A DNA stretch of 21,134 nt from JBMONI01 sp049324575 (GCA_049324575.1 JBMONI010000010.1:1-21134); one strand, 5' to 3'; shown: positions 1 to 10,800, counted from the stretch's first letter. Notes: generated by a model not told the origin, from the letters alone. Numbers and translations: made by a program.

Positions 1-1614
1 TTGGGGCCGCTTCGCTTTCTTCAAGTCGGGAGTCAGGAGTTCGGCGTTCGGAGTCCTGTCTTGGGTCAGAACATGTCTCCGGTCTCCGAACTCCGGGCTC
101 CGAGCTTCTTTTCCCATCAGCTTGACGATGTTCTTGAAGAACGCTTCGTCGCGCGCTTCGGCGTTTTGGTAGAAAGCGAAATGCGCTTTCAATAAGTCGG
201 GAGTCGGGAGTTCGGCGTTCGGAGTCTTGTCTTGGGTCAAAGCATGTCTCCATGCTCCGAACTCCATACTCCGAACTCTCTTCCAATCCTCCCTCGAAAG
301 TTCAAGCGCCGCAAAACGTTTCGCAAGCGAGAGTTCTTCGCTGGCTTTGTCTAAATTTTTCTCTTCCTCATTCTTGTATAAAGACGCTTTCACCGATCTT
401 GCGTAGGCCTCGAACGCGTCGAAGAAACGCGTTCCCTTGATGTCGCGCATCCGGCGCGCATCGCCGATCAGGCCCGCCAAATGCGAAGACAGGTCGAGCG
501 CGATCTTCTCGCGTTCCGCGACTTCTTGGAGGAACAGGCCGTAGGCATGCGCCGTCACCTGACCTGTCGAGAACTTCTGGGCCTCCGCGTTGAATCGCGC
601 GAGTTTCGCCTGCTTTTCCTTCGACTCGGGAAGCGCTTTCAGAGCCGTGAGGATCCGGGCGGCAAGCTGTTTCACTTCCACCTCTGTTGAAACTCCCTTG
701 TAGGGCAGGTTTAAACCTGCCCTACTGTCGTCCTGCTTATTTAAACCTGCCCTACTGTCGTCCTGTTTATTTAAACCTGCCCTGCGAGAATTCTGGTTAT
801 CCCAACCTGCCCTGCGGTCTTTTTCAGAAGTTTCTTCCGCCCGCTCGCCTTCCTTCAGGATCACTTCCAGCTCGCTCCCCTTCGCCGGCCGCTTCACCGC
901 GGCAAGGGTTTTCAGCGTCTCGAGCAAATTCGCATGGTCGCCGTGGAAGGCTTCGAGCGCCTGGTCGATGGCATAAAGCTTTTCGTTATAAATACTTTTC
1001 TTCTCGGCCTCTTGCCTCTGGGCTTCTTGCTTTAGGATGGCTCCGATCTCCGGCCCGGCTTTCATCGCTTCCTGATAAAGCCGAAGACCTTCTTCGTAGA
1101 GTTTCCAGTCCTCGACGCCGGCGAAATCCATGCCCTCTTCGAGGAAAATCGCGGCCGAGGCGACGCCGGTGAGCTCGCCCTTTTCATGCAGGGCGCGAAG
1201 CACTTCCTTCAGGCGTTCCTTGTCCGGGAAACTGCGGAAGATCCCGGGATCGAGTTCGGAGGCCGCGCCTTCGACCGCCACCGTGCGAACGCCGTATTGC
1301 TTGCGGAAATAGCCGAGAAGACGGTGGATCGAGAGCTGCGCGTCGGGGATCGCGTGCGCGTCCTGGAGGAGGATCGCGGTCCTGCCGCTCGTCCCCTTGA
1401 AGGTTTCGACGAGGGTTCCGTCGCGCGGATCGATCCTGAGATCTCCGGGCACACCCCGGGCTTCGGAGCCGGCGGAGGCCATTTCGAGCGCGGGCGCCGA
1501 TGTTTGGGCACGGGTCGTCGACGGGAAAGAAAGAATGTCCATCACGAGGAATAAAGACGCGGTGATGAGCGCGGTGACTTTAACGCGACTTCTTTTTAAC
1601 TGATTGCAATCCAT
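1..1614 (-). CDS. Exported TraB/TIKI-like protein, paralogue B (3' end off the window)
   Basis: The frame is open from the ATG at 1614 to the window edge, giving 538 codons with no stop. The start is chosen because GGAGGAG (1621-1627) lies at ribosome-binding distance and a signal peptide follows: a basic N-terminus (LKRSRVK), a hydrophobic core (ALITASLFLVMDIL), then FPSTTRAQ. From about residue 99 the protein is identical to the product of 14943-18323, including the LLQDAHAIPDAQ and VAVEG segments. These resemble the first histidine motif and the glutamate of the TraB/TIKI/ChaN-type superfamily. The last expected motif (GGFH in the paralogue) would lie just beyond the window edge. The first 98 residues have the same length as in the paralogue but only weak similarity. 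Two in-frame repeat families interrupt the domain. The coding call is firm; the enzymatic role is tentative. Confidence 0.85.
   Translation of the reverse strand, partial: MDCNQLKRSRVKVTALITASLFLVMDILSFPSTTRAQTSAPALEMASAGSEARGVPGDLRIDPRDGTLVETFKGTSGRTAILLQDAHAIPDAQLSIHRLLGYFRKQYGVRTVAVEGAASELDPGIFRSFPDKERLKEVLRALHEKGELTGVASAAIFLEEGMDFAGVEDWKLYEEGLRLYQEAMKAGPEIGAILKQEAQRQEAEKKSIYNEKLYAIDQALEAFHGDHANLLETLKTLAAVKRPAKGSELEVILKEGERAEETSEKDRRAGWDNQNSRRAGLNKQDDSRAGLNKQDDSRAGLNLPYKGVSTEVEVKQLAARILTALKALPESKEKQAKLARFNAEAQKFSTGQVTAHAYGLFLQEVAEREKIALDLSSHLAGLIGDARRMRDIKGTRFFDAFEAYARSVKASLYKNEEEKNLDKASEELSLAKRFAALELSREDWKRVRSMEFGAWRHALTQDKTPNAELPTPDLLKAHFAFYQNAEARDEAFFKNIVKLMGKEARSPEFGDRRHVLTQDRTPNAELLTPDLKKAKRPQ
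23..108. repeat. Intragenic GAACTCCGA-rich mini-element, copy 1
   Basis: This is an element of about 85 bp with purine-rich GGAGTTCGG-type blocks on the left, a unique-looking core (CTGTCTTGGGTCAGAACATG) and the complementary CTCCGAACTCC-type blocks on the right. It is therefore an imperfect inverted repeat. It is read through in frame by the minus-strand gene, giving a stretch such as HVLTQDRTPNAELLTPD. An identical copy is at 16732-16817. Confidence 0.8.
194..280. repeat. Intragenic GAACTCCGA-rich mini-element, copy 2
   Basis: This has the same architecture and nearly the same core (CTTGTCTTGGGTCAAAGCAT) as the element at 23-108, about 90 bp further on. It is translated in the same frame as HALTQDKTPNAELPTPD. 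An identical copy is at 16903-16989. Confidence 0.8.
700..829. repeat. 30-bp in-frame tandem repeat with a 26-bp palindrome, left copy
   Basis: Four 30-bp units (710-739, 740-769, 770-799, 800-829) share the core AACCTGCCCT. The first two differ by one base. The repeat starts inside a perfect palindrome at 700-725, whose arm is GTAGGGCAGGTTT followed by its complement. On the minus strand the units encode ten-residue repeats of the type RAGLNKQDDS, about residues 263-303, between helical parts of the TIKI-like domain. A unit length divisible by three keeps the frame open. Confidence 0.9.
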
Positions 1615-1620
1615 GATTTT

Positions 1621-1627
1621 CTCCTCC
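1621..1627 (-). promoter_or_regulatory. Ribosome-binding site of paralogue B
   Basis: Minus-strand GGAGGAG lies six to eight bases before the ATG at 1614. It is strong enough to settle the start codon. Confidence 0.8.
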
Positions 1628-1753
1628 AGGGGAATCCCCAAGATTTTTATAAACTTAAGAGAAAGGTGCCCGAAAATCCGGCTTTCGTCGAAGGAAAAAC
1701 GTCGGGAGGAAGAAAGACCCGCCCGGAAGGAAACCTCCCTAAAATGAACCTGC

Positions 1754-1772
1754 TATCACCCCGGGGGTGATA
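1754..1772. promoter_or_regulatory. Operator-like palindrome, distal copy
   Basis: A perfect 19-bp odd palindrome, TATCACCCC-G-GGGGTGATA. The same arms recur at 1820-1838, 66 bp away centre to centre. Two nearly identical palindromes in a promoter-position gap suggest a dimeric repressor or activator site. The regulator is not identifiable here. Confidence 0.6.
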
Positions 1773-1814
1773 TGTAAGGTTGTTTTATGTGCCATTTTGA
1801 CACATCCAAAAGCA

Positions 1815-1843
1815 CCCAATATCACCCCCGGGGTGATATTGGG
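1815..1843. promoter_or_regulatory. Operator-like palindrome / stem-loop, proximal copy
   Basis: A perfect 29-nt palindrome: arm CCCAATATCACCCC, one central base, then its complement. It begins 4 nt after the giant gene's TAA. Its inner 19 bp repeat the palindrome at 1754-1772. As RNA it could fold into a 12-bp stem with a 5-nt loop, but on the minus strand only a short T run follows (TGCTTTTGG). A DNA-binding site therefore looks likelier than a rho-independent terminator, although both are possible. Confidence 0.6.
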
Positions 1844-1847
1844 TTCC

Positions 1848-4800
1848 TTAGGCGGACTGGCGAACTTCGGCTCGGCTCGCGTATTCGGCGAGGAGGCGAT
1901 CCAGCGATCTCCGGTCAAGGCGAAAGACGCCCTGCTTGTAGGAGATCAGGTCCTGGTAATCGGCGATCCGGTCTCTCAGAAGGAAGACTTCCGTAAAAAG
2001 GCCCATCATCAGGGCCTGGAGTTTTTCCGGGGCCCCGAGATCCGCCGGCGCGCCGACATGGCGGGCGATATAATCGGCTGTCACGATCTCGATGAAATAT
2101 TCGGTCTCTTTCATGAAAGGGTCCGCCTCGATCCCGGCCGGATCGATCCCGACCGCGATCAGCGCCTCGTTGCGAAAATCCTCCCCCGCCTCATCCTGCA
2201 CGACCCCGAGCGCCTTGTTATCGACGCCCAGCGAGCCGAGCCGGATCGATTCCGGGTCCCGGACCGATTCGACGGGGATCCCAAGCTGAGCGATCTTCTC
2301 CCGGCTGAGCCCGCGCGCCATCGCGCTCGTGAGGATCAGTTTCGAGATCCCGAGCGCAGGCGCCGCTTCTTCCAGAGCGTCCCAAAACGGCCGCGAGACC
2401 GGCACGCTGAAAGCCACCGCATAACTCCCCTCCCCGCGGGCCGCGCGCTGTTTGAGATAAGGCGCGAACATCCGGAGCGCAAGCTCCAAATTCTGACTTG
2501 AACGGTACAACCCGGCAGTCTCATCGGTCCCTCGGGACATCTCTTCGAGAGGCCTGTCGCGGTCCAGCGCCCATTGTGTCCACGCGGATTTCAATTTTTC
2601 CACCGCGATCCGGCGCACCGCCTCCACGAGCTCGGCCGCAGCGACTCCCGAACGCACGATCAAAACGATCCTTTCCGCGACCGCCTCGGGACTTCCCTGA
2701 TCCTCCAGAAAATAACTCACCACCTGGACCGCGGCCCGTTCCGTCCCGGTTTTGACGGCTTCCGGCAAAGGAACCATCGCCGGAGGCACCGGCTCGGCAC
2801 CGCCGTTCTCGCCCCGAGCTTTTTTCGCCTGATATTCCGCAAAAGATTCAAACCGATGTTTTTCCGGAACAAGGGGAACCACGGGGCGTTGCGACGGTTT
2901 TCGCATTACAACCGGGGGATCGGCGACCATCGGCTCCGCCACGGCGGGAATATTCACCGGCGGAGGCGCGACCACGCGCTCCCCTTCCGGCAGAGGCCCG
3001 GCTTTCGGGACCGCGATCCTGACCCGCGCCGCTTTTGTCCTCTTATCCTCAAAAAGACCTTTGACCGCGCGGAGGGCTTCCCGCCATTTCCTCCGGATCG
3101 AACGCCAGCTCCAGGGATTTTCCGAGACCGGAAGGCCCGCGGTTTTTCCGGTCGCTTGCACCATCCGGTCCATCCGATGCGCCTTGATCACCGTCTCATC
3201 GATCACGCCCCAGACCACGCTGATCAGCCCGACGAGGACCGGGATCCCGATCATCCAGGCGGCCAGCACCCACTTCGCGGCAAAAATATTGAGCAGCCCG
3301 TAACCGGCCATCAGGACGAATCCGATCGTCGCGTATTTGCGGATCTCGGAGCGCCTTGCGCGAAGCTCGGCAATGCGCTGCAGCAATTCTTCGACCGGCA
3401 TCATCTCCGGAACGGGAGAGGACACCCAAGTCCCGTCCGCGCGACGCAGAGAAAGCGTCTTCCCGGGTTCGGCCGAAAGCGTTCCGGATCCGGCAAGCAG
3501 CTCCAGCGCCATTTCCCGCAGGACCTGATCGACCTCCCAGGGAAGTTTTTTCACGGCGATCGCCGGCCCGAGGACCGTGAGCTGATCGGGAATGTATTTC
3601 GCCGCCATCTTGAGAGCCGCGACACGCCTCAGGCCAAGCGCATAGATCGATTGCGCCATTTCCAGATCCGAGGTCTTATTGATCGCCGCGAGTTCCTCGC
3701 GCGTCAGCCCATGGAATTCAAGCATCGGAATACGAAGATCGTACGCTTGAAACTCTCCCAAGACCCTCAAGTCCGACAAACGGCTACGTCGCAGTCGTTC
3801 CTCAACGGAGATCGGGTTTGGCTTTCCCGAACGGACTTCCGCGCGCTCAGCCCCCGTATCCTCCTGTCCCTGGATCCCCGGTTTTTTCGCGGATGATGTA
3901 TCCGCATTCCACAAAAGCAGGGCATTGTTGTCGAGCCCGAAAAGCCCCACAGGGGTGATCAGATAGTTCCGCACATAATCGCCCATCCACCGATAGAATT
4001 TCTGCCAGTCGATAGCGGTGTTCGTCAGCACGACCTTTCTCTCGAGCGGCTCCCAATGGATCTGGGGCAAATGGACCGTCCATTCATCTCTCCAGAGCTT
4101 GAGAAGCTCCGGTTTGACCCGCAGGTTCTCTCCCGCAAGCATCTCCCGCAAGGCGCGATCCCGCATAGGCTTTCGCCTTTCGACCTCGAGCTCAAACTGC
4201 CGCATGGCCTCATCTGGATTGCGCACCTCGGCCCGTGTGCCCTTGGTACGGGCCAAGGCCCGTTGTGTAGCTACACGCGCTTCCGCGCGGCGGATAAAAG
4301 CGCTGAAATCCCGGGCCCGAACAGCCTCTCTGAACCGCTCTGAATCCAAGAAACCGTCAAAGTCAAATTTGTCGATCGCAAAACCTTGCTCTTCCCACAG
4401 GGATAGATCTTCTGCGATCGCTGAACTTATTAAAACTGCGGGAATCCCTTGCTGCCAAAGATTCGCTGCAAGAAGGGACCCGTTTCGCTGGACAAATCTC
4501 GCATCTGGATCAGGGGGATATTGATCGTCCGTAATGACCATTTTCAGCGTCCCGACCTCTTGCGCTATTTGGAGGGCAGTTCTTGCGGAAGACAAGGAGC
4601 CGGTCACCACGATCTGATAACCTTCGAGTCGGCGGGATAATTGCCGAGCATTGTTTTCAGCCTCAACCGGTCTGTCCTCAACAAGTATCAGTATGGGTTT
4701 TCCTATGGGTTGAAATCGACCGTCCTCAGTAAAAACAATTTCAGCAGGGTTCGTCTCCCGCACATCAGGCCCATTCCGGACCTCGGCCCTTCGACTCCCC

Positions 4801-7800
4801 GGTATGAATGGTTTGAGTGAACCGAGAATACGACCCAAGCCGCTTGGCGGGACATCGGCCGGCACGATCACGACCATGCGCCCCCGGACCCCGCTGTTCT
4901 CGAGGGGATCCCCTTTTTCGTAGGAAGCGATCTTGAGGTGATATTCGGTCACGCCTTTTCTTCCGTCGCGCTCCCGCAGATACTTGGCCACCAGCCGCAA
5001 GAGCGTCGGCAGATCGGCGGGCTGATACTGCTCCACAACGTCTTCCATCAGGAACCAGGGAATGCGATAGGGGCTTGAGCCCAACAGTGGCCATAATTTC
5101 CGGAGCCATTCTCTTTCCCGAAGCGCCTTGCGGATCTCCGCGCTGAGCGCCTCCCGCTCCGCTTCGGGTTCCTGCCCATTTTCAACACGTTTCTCTTCTT
5201 TATAGACTTCCCGGTAAAACCTGGCGTCTTTGATCCACGGCCGAAACATCAGCCATCGTCTGAAAAGCATCGCCGCATAGTTCTTTCCGACCATTTTCTT
5301 TTCTTCCAACGGCAGGCCGATCGCATCGACATTGCCCTTTGCGAAGATCCTGCGAAGCATTCCCGGAAGTGCCTCAAGCGTCGTACGTCCCATCTGACTT
5401 TCGACCGTAAATTGATCGAGATCCCTTTGAAGCCCCGGCAGACGCGCTTCCGCGCGGCCTTTCCCGCGGACCTTTTGCAAACCCCGGAGGTTTCGAGAGG
5501 GTGCTGGAGGCTCGTCGGGATAAAGGACCGCGTTCATGCGGTCAAGCAGGCGCTGAAAAACCCAAAATCCCGCGCCGACAAGCGCCGCTGTCCCGAGCAA
5601 AACCCCGCCCACGGTCATAAGTTCGCCCGTATGCCCGGAGCCGACCGCAAGGGCCACGCCGAGGACCGGCATATTCCCGAAGAATTGATAGAGAAATCCA
5701 TCCGCCGGTGAGCGCGCTTCGCTCCGGTTCAGGACCCTGAACCAGTGCCGCCAGCCCAGCTCCCGAGCCTCTTCCCATGACAACCGGGAATAAAATTTTT
5801 CACGATACCAATCCGGCCGGTCCGTTCTTTCCAAACGGGCCTCCACGATCGAATGATGAAGGAATACCCTCTGCCAGCGCAGGATCAACCGGTAGGTAGG
5901 GGCAAGTTCATAAGTGATCCTGCGCGGCCGAACCTCCTGCCCCATAAGACGGACTTGCCGCGCCTCTGCGCGCTGCCCTCGCCGCATTCTCTTTTGCGCG
6001 GGCTCCCGGACCACTTGAATAGCGTCCGCACCGCGTTCGCTTTCGAGAACGACTTTATCCCCGATCTCGAGCGGAAGAGAAAGCCCAACCCAGCGGGTCG
6101 TGATATCCCGGAATGTCCAGGCGCGCTCATTGCGAGCACTCAATTGCATCCTCTGGTCCGCTTCGGCATAATGGGATTCGCTCACAAAATACAAACCGTC
6201 CCCCGTCACGGCATTCGAACGCCGGATACCATAGTCAAAATCGACCCAAACCACCGGATGGCGCCTGGATTTCGCGCGCACCATGACGCGAAGCAGCCCC
6301 GCGATCGTCCGCGCCGCCCCACGGACGGTCTTGACCTCGACGCTCTTCGCGCGCAGCTCTGACCGCTTACCGGATTTTTGAGCCGCTTCGCCACGCTCAC
6401 GGCGGGTAAAGCGCCATTGCTGAAGCCCTTCGATTACGGCGCCAATCCCTCCCAAAACGAGCCCGGCCCCGCCGAAGGCAAGGAAAGCGGCGTAGGCCTG
6501 ACTTCGGATATCCTTCACGAAAAGATCTCCCGGGTCCGCAGGCGGATTGACCGAAAACAACAAACTCATGAAACTCAAAACCCCGGAGCCAAGAGCCAGC
6601 CAGAAAAAGGCCTTTCCCCAATCCCCTATATGCCATTCCCCTTTCCAGCGGACCGCGGGGATCGAGAGATCCAAGACCGTCCCGTAGTGCGGGTTCTTCC
6701 GTTCCTTCCAAAGCACCTCGAATTTCCTGAGCGCGGGACCCCACTGCCATGCCAGGAAATGCCCTCCGCGATAATTCCGGAGAATGTTCCGCACCGTATC
6801 GATCTGATGCGGCAAGGCTTTCGGCGCTGTCTTCTCGATCTCGCGGAGATAGCGGACCAGATCCTGAGGTTCGGCGCGTTGCGCGAACTTAACGAGTTCT
6901 CCGTAAGGTTTGACGGCCTCTCCGGGAACCGGAGGCCGGACAATGTCCGCGGTTTTTTGGGGGACCTTGAAATAAAGCTCCCTGGCCTCCCCCATGGGGA
7001 ATTGAAGCGTATCCCAGGAATCTTTTTTCCGGTTCTTCTGCCAGACCACTCCCAAGACAAGCCGCGGCGGGTCAAAACCCAGACCGATCTTTGATCTTTT
7101 TCCCCGATCGTCGTATTCGTCGCCTTTCGTTTCAACAAAACGGTTATGCAGTCCTTGATCGTGCACGATCAAGGCCAGCGCGCCCCGCTCCCACCCGAAT
7201 CCGGCCAAAAGGCCCGCCCCCGGCCACTCGAAACCCGTTTCGCCGTCCGAACCCTCGAAACGGAACGACGCTTTATCCTTTTCGAAGGCATACTCCGCTG
7301 AGAATTTTTCATCCCGTATCAGGATCTCGTGCTGGACCGTGACCTCCGACCCGCGGACCGTGATCGTGTAAGTGTCGAAATCCGTTCGATGGATGACCAG
7401 GATCGTCGAATCGTCCCTGGGACGGATATCCGTATCGAGGCCGGCGGCCTGGGCGTAATCCCGGAGCGCCAGCACAGCGCGCCGGAGCGCTTCCGGCACT
7501 TCAGCGTCAAAAAGCCCCTCTTCCTCGCGCAGTTCCGCGCGGCGGGAAGTGTAATACGTGTAATTATCAAACCAATTTTTGAGCGCCCAGGTCGGCAAAC
7601 GCAAAAGGACCTTGTCGAACATCGGATCGGCTCTCACCAGGTCCATGAAAGCGATCTGATTGCGGACGAATTCCTCATCCGGAATATCCCCCCGGCCCCA
7701 TTCTTTGTAAAGCTCATGGGCGCGGTGCCAATTCCCCTCCGGTCCTTCCGGCGCAAGATAAAGGAAAGCCCCGGCCTTATCGAGGAACTGCATGATCTCG

Positions 7801-10800
7801 GCCCGTTCACGCAAAGATTCCGCCCGGTTTCCACGAAAAGCTTCGCCCCGCCCCGCAAATTCAGCCTGATGCGCTTCGGTCCAGGGATAATCCGTGCGAT
7901 AGATCAGGTACTCGACGGCCCGGCGCGAAATATCCAGCGCAAGAAGGATCTCGCGGAGATCCCTGCTTTCGCTGATCAATTCGAGCGTCCGGCTGACTTT
8001 CGGAGCCGTATACGGCGGACGGACATCCAGATCATGAAGGGCCGTCGCCACGCGGGATTCCACCAAGGCCTCTTCGGGATAACCCAGGGCTTTCAGCGCA
8101 AGATAATTGAGATAGGTCAACTCAAGGCCGTGTTCGAACGAATGAAAACCTTGGCGGACCCTTCCGCTTTTTCCCTTAAACCGGTCGAGAAAATCGACGA
8201 AATCCGCAAGCGACGGGAACCGGGCCCCCAAAAAAGGGACGATCTTTTTATGCGGCAAGCGCTCGCCTTCTCTTTTGAGAAGGGCCCGGGAAGACCTTTT
8301 CCAGGCCCGGTAGAAAGGATAGTAGATCAGGAGAGGGAAAAAGGGACCTCCCGCGATCAATAGGAAAGTCACAGCTACGAGAATGTCGTTCGAATAAGCC
8401 CATACAGCCGGGTTCACAATGAGGAGCCCGAAGATCAGGCTGAACAATCCCGCGGTCGGCAGAATGATCAGAAAGCGGCTGATGACGAAACGGCCAAAAA
8501 TGCGGACCTTCATCGGATCCCCCCATGGCGACGCATGCCAATCCACGAACATTTGCCGGAACAAACCGGGCTCGCTGCGTCCGGCAGTTCCCTTTTCATC
8601 CCGGCCAGAACTGCGAAGTTCCGAACGCGGCGGCTGGGAAAGATCGTAAACCTCGAGGCGCTTGGCTTCGCTCACCATCCAGTCGAGAAGCGCGGGATAA
8701 TCGCGGACCTCGACCTTGGAAAGCTGCGCTGTATCGCCGGCCGTTATCGACAAGAACCGTGAGCCGGTCCTTTCATAGAGCACCGCAAGAAAGACCTTAT
8801 GAAGCGATCGCACGAACGGCGTCATGGCGATCCCTTGTTTGAAAAAACCTTTCAGCGCATAAGCGAGGATCGCGCGGTCGTCAGGCTTTCCGTCCTTCGA
8901 GCGGCTGAGAAAATTTTGATAAGACCCCCACCACAGCCTTGCCTGAGCCTCTTTATTTTTGACCGCGGCGATCGCCTCCCGGATCTCCCCAAAGATGGCC
9001 TGCTTGCCTTTCCGGCGCATGACATCCCAAAAAGCCCCGTCCCCCGCCCGGTAAGCGAGCCGCTCCGATTCGAGGGCCGTGATATAACAGCGAAGCGTGA
9101 GCGCAAGCAGGGTATCATCCTGCCCAGGTTCTTCTCCCTGCGACTTATCGCCCCTTTCCACCGTCCCTTTGACATACATCAGGAAAGCCAGCATCGCCGC
9201 GTCTTTGTCCTTTTGGACCGCTACGCTATCGACATGGTTGCCTTCATGGACCATCAGCTCAAAGAGCATGAACGGCGGCGCCGTCATCACGATCTCCTCC
9301 GAAACCTCCACGACATCTCTGTGCACAAGGGCGAAAGGCGCCTCCGCCGCGATATCATAAGACCCGTAAATGATCTTCCCGCGCTCCTCGAATCTTCGGA
9401 TGAAGACCTCGGCCAAACGCTTCGCCTCGGGATCAAAACCGTATTCGTCCGCTACCTTGCGCATCCGCTCCGACAAGCGGCGGATATTCACGGGAAGTTC
9501 GGCCGGCCGCTCTTTGGAAGGAACGGAGGCTCCCTGAGGCCCCCGAGGTTTTTTCGTGGAACGGTAGATCGCGGCAGAAGCAAGCCCAAGCCCGGCCACG
9601 GCCAACAGACCGAGTGCCCACCGCCTCGGAAATCCCGTTTTCTCGGCCGGCTCTGCGGCCGCAAACTGAAAACGCGCGAGCAATTCCTGCTCCTCGATCC
9701 CTTTGAGCTCCGGGATCACTTTCAGATCTTCGACGGAGACCCGTCCAGCGCTTGTCCTGATCTTTTCTAAAATCCTTTGAGCCACGCGGATGCGATCCTT
9801 CCGTTTTACAAACCCGGGCAATCCCTGAAGCGCGTCGGCAACCGCAAGCAGCTTGGTGCTTCGTTCGAGAAGGAGCCTCGCTTCCGAACGCCGCTTCAGC
9901 CTCGAAAGATCGGCGGGGACCGGCTGGAAAGCGCCGGCCGGAAGGTCGAGTTCCAGCTTAGGACCGCCCTTGCCAAATTCCACCGCACGCAGTCCTGGCG
10001 AATCCCGTATGAACCTCGGCTTTTCTCCCCCCGGATTGGGAACCCACGGCAGGATATAGAAGTCCCTGGGCGAGAACAGAACCTCGTTCTCCTTTGTTTT
10101 TTCGAAACGGACCACGAAATACCATGGAGCCCTTCCGGCATCGACACGGTAAAGGACATAAAGCCGGTCGTCATGGACCCCGTACTTGAGGAATTGCGGC
10201 GCATGCCGGCTGGGAATGAACCGATCCTGGACCGTCACCTGAGCCTCCTTCGGCAAACGAACCTGTGAAGCAATGATCTTTTTTCCGAGTTCGAGATATT
10301 GCGGCGAATCGGTCTCAAAGGAACTGAAAAGTTCGGCCAGATCGAGCGTGTCGCCATTGCGGGCGGAATAATAAATATTCCCCCTGCTGTCCGTATCGAA
10401 AGGATCCCGCACTTCCCGCGAAGGCGCTTGGACAATGCGATAAGCGGTCGGCCGGGGCCGCGCGCCGTCCGGATGGAAATAGCGAATGATCAAATAGTGA
10501 TCGCGGTCTTTATAGCGGGGATTTTTGATCGCAAAAAGAGCGTATTCGGTCGAAGTCCCGCTTCGGGCCGCCTGGGTCCTCGGCGGTACCGCGACCCGGC
10601 GAAGCGATCCTTTCGGAAGCCCCATCATCTTCTCTTCCCCCATTTTCCCGAAATCCGTCCACCCACCCGAAACTCCCAAATGCAGGAGCAAGCCGAACAC
10701 GCCCACCAGCGCCGCCCCCAATCCGATCCCGATCAGCGCCGCGAATCCGAGCCCGCGCACTTCCGGCTCGACGATCCCCCGCTTCGGGAAGGTCACCCCT

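Larger units (their letters stand above)
1..1320. repeat. 1320-bp identical direct repeat, left copy
   Basis: Bases 1-1320 match 16710-18029 with no difference that I can find, in the same orientation and at a constant offset of 16709. This includes all internal small repeats. Identity stops sharply: single mismatches at 1321 and 1333, similarity to about 1365, then ordinary paralogue-level divergence. The left end of the repeat is set by the window edge, so its true length is unknown. Confidence 0.95.
1615..1847 (-). promoter_or_regulatory. Intergenic region upstream of paralogue B
   Basis: This non-coding gap lies between the stop of the giant gene and the ATG at 1614. It contains two operator-like palindromes at its distal end and a ribosome-binding site at its proximal end. 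Just before the ribosome-binding site, minus-strand GGGGATTCCCC can form a small hairpin. An AT-rich stretch around 1646-1660 (minus strand TTAAGTTTATAAAAAT) could supply a -10 element, but I see no convincing -35 partner. Confidence 0.5.

Noticed and set aside
700..829. Tandem palindromic units considered as a CRISPR array
   Set aside because: Units are directly adjacent 30-bp repeats without unique spacers, they keep a coding frame, and no cas gene is nearby.
687..1172. Plus-strand frame with NLPYCRPAYLNLPYCRP-type repeats as a possible repeat protein
   Set aside because: The repeats are the reverse reading of the 30-bp tandem array inside a well-supported minus-strand gene with a signal peptide and ribosome-binding site.
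1..1320. Direct repeat considered as a terminal overlap of a circular molecule
   Set aside because: The second copy is about 3.1 kb from the right edge and both flanks differ, so the ends do not overlap.
2574..3896. Plus-strand open frame of 440 codons, and similar ones at 7329-8363 and 8799-9770
   Set aside because: They are antisense to the giant gene, have Arg/Pro/His-rich composition with no recognisable domain and no good ribosome-binding site. They are shadows produced by GC-rich codon use on the other strand.
5990..6290. PilZ-like domain at about residues 2880-2980 of the giant protein
   Set aside because: SRRHPVVWVDFDY followed by FRDITTRWVGLSLPLEIGD is reminiscent of PilZ, but the defining RxxxR and DxSxxG residues are not clearly present.
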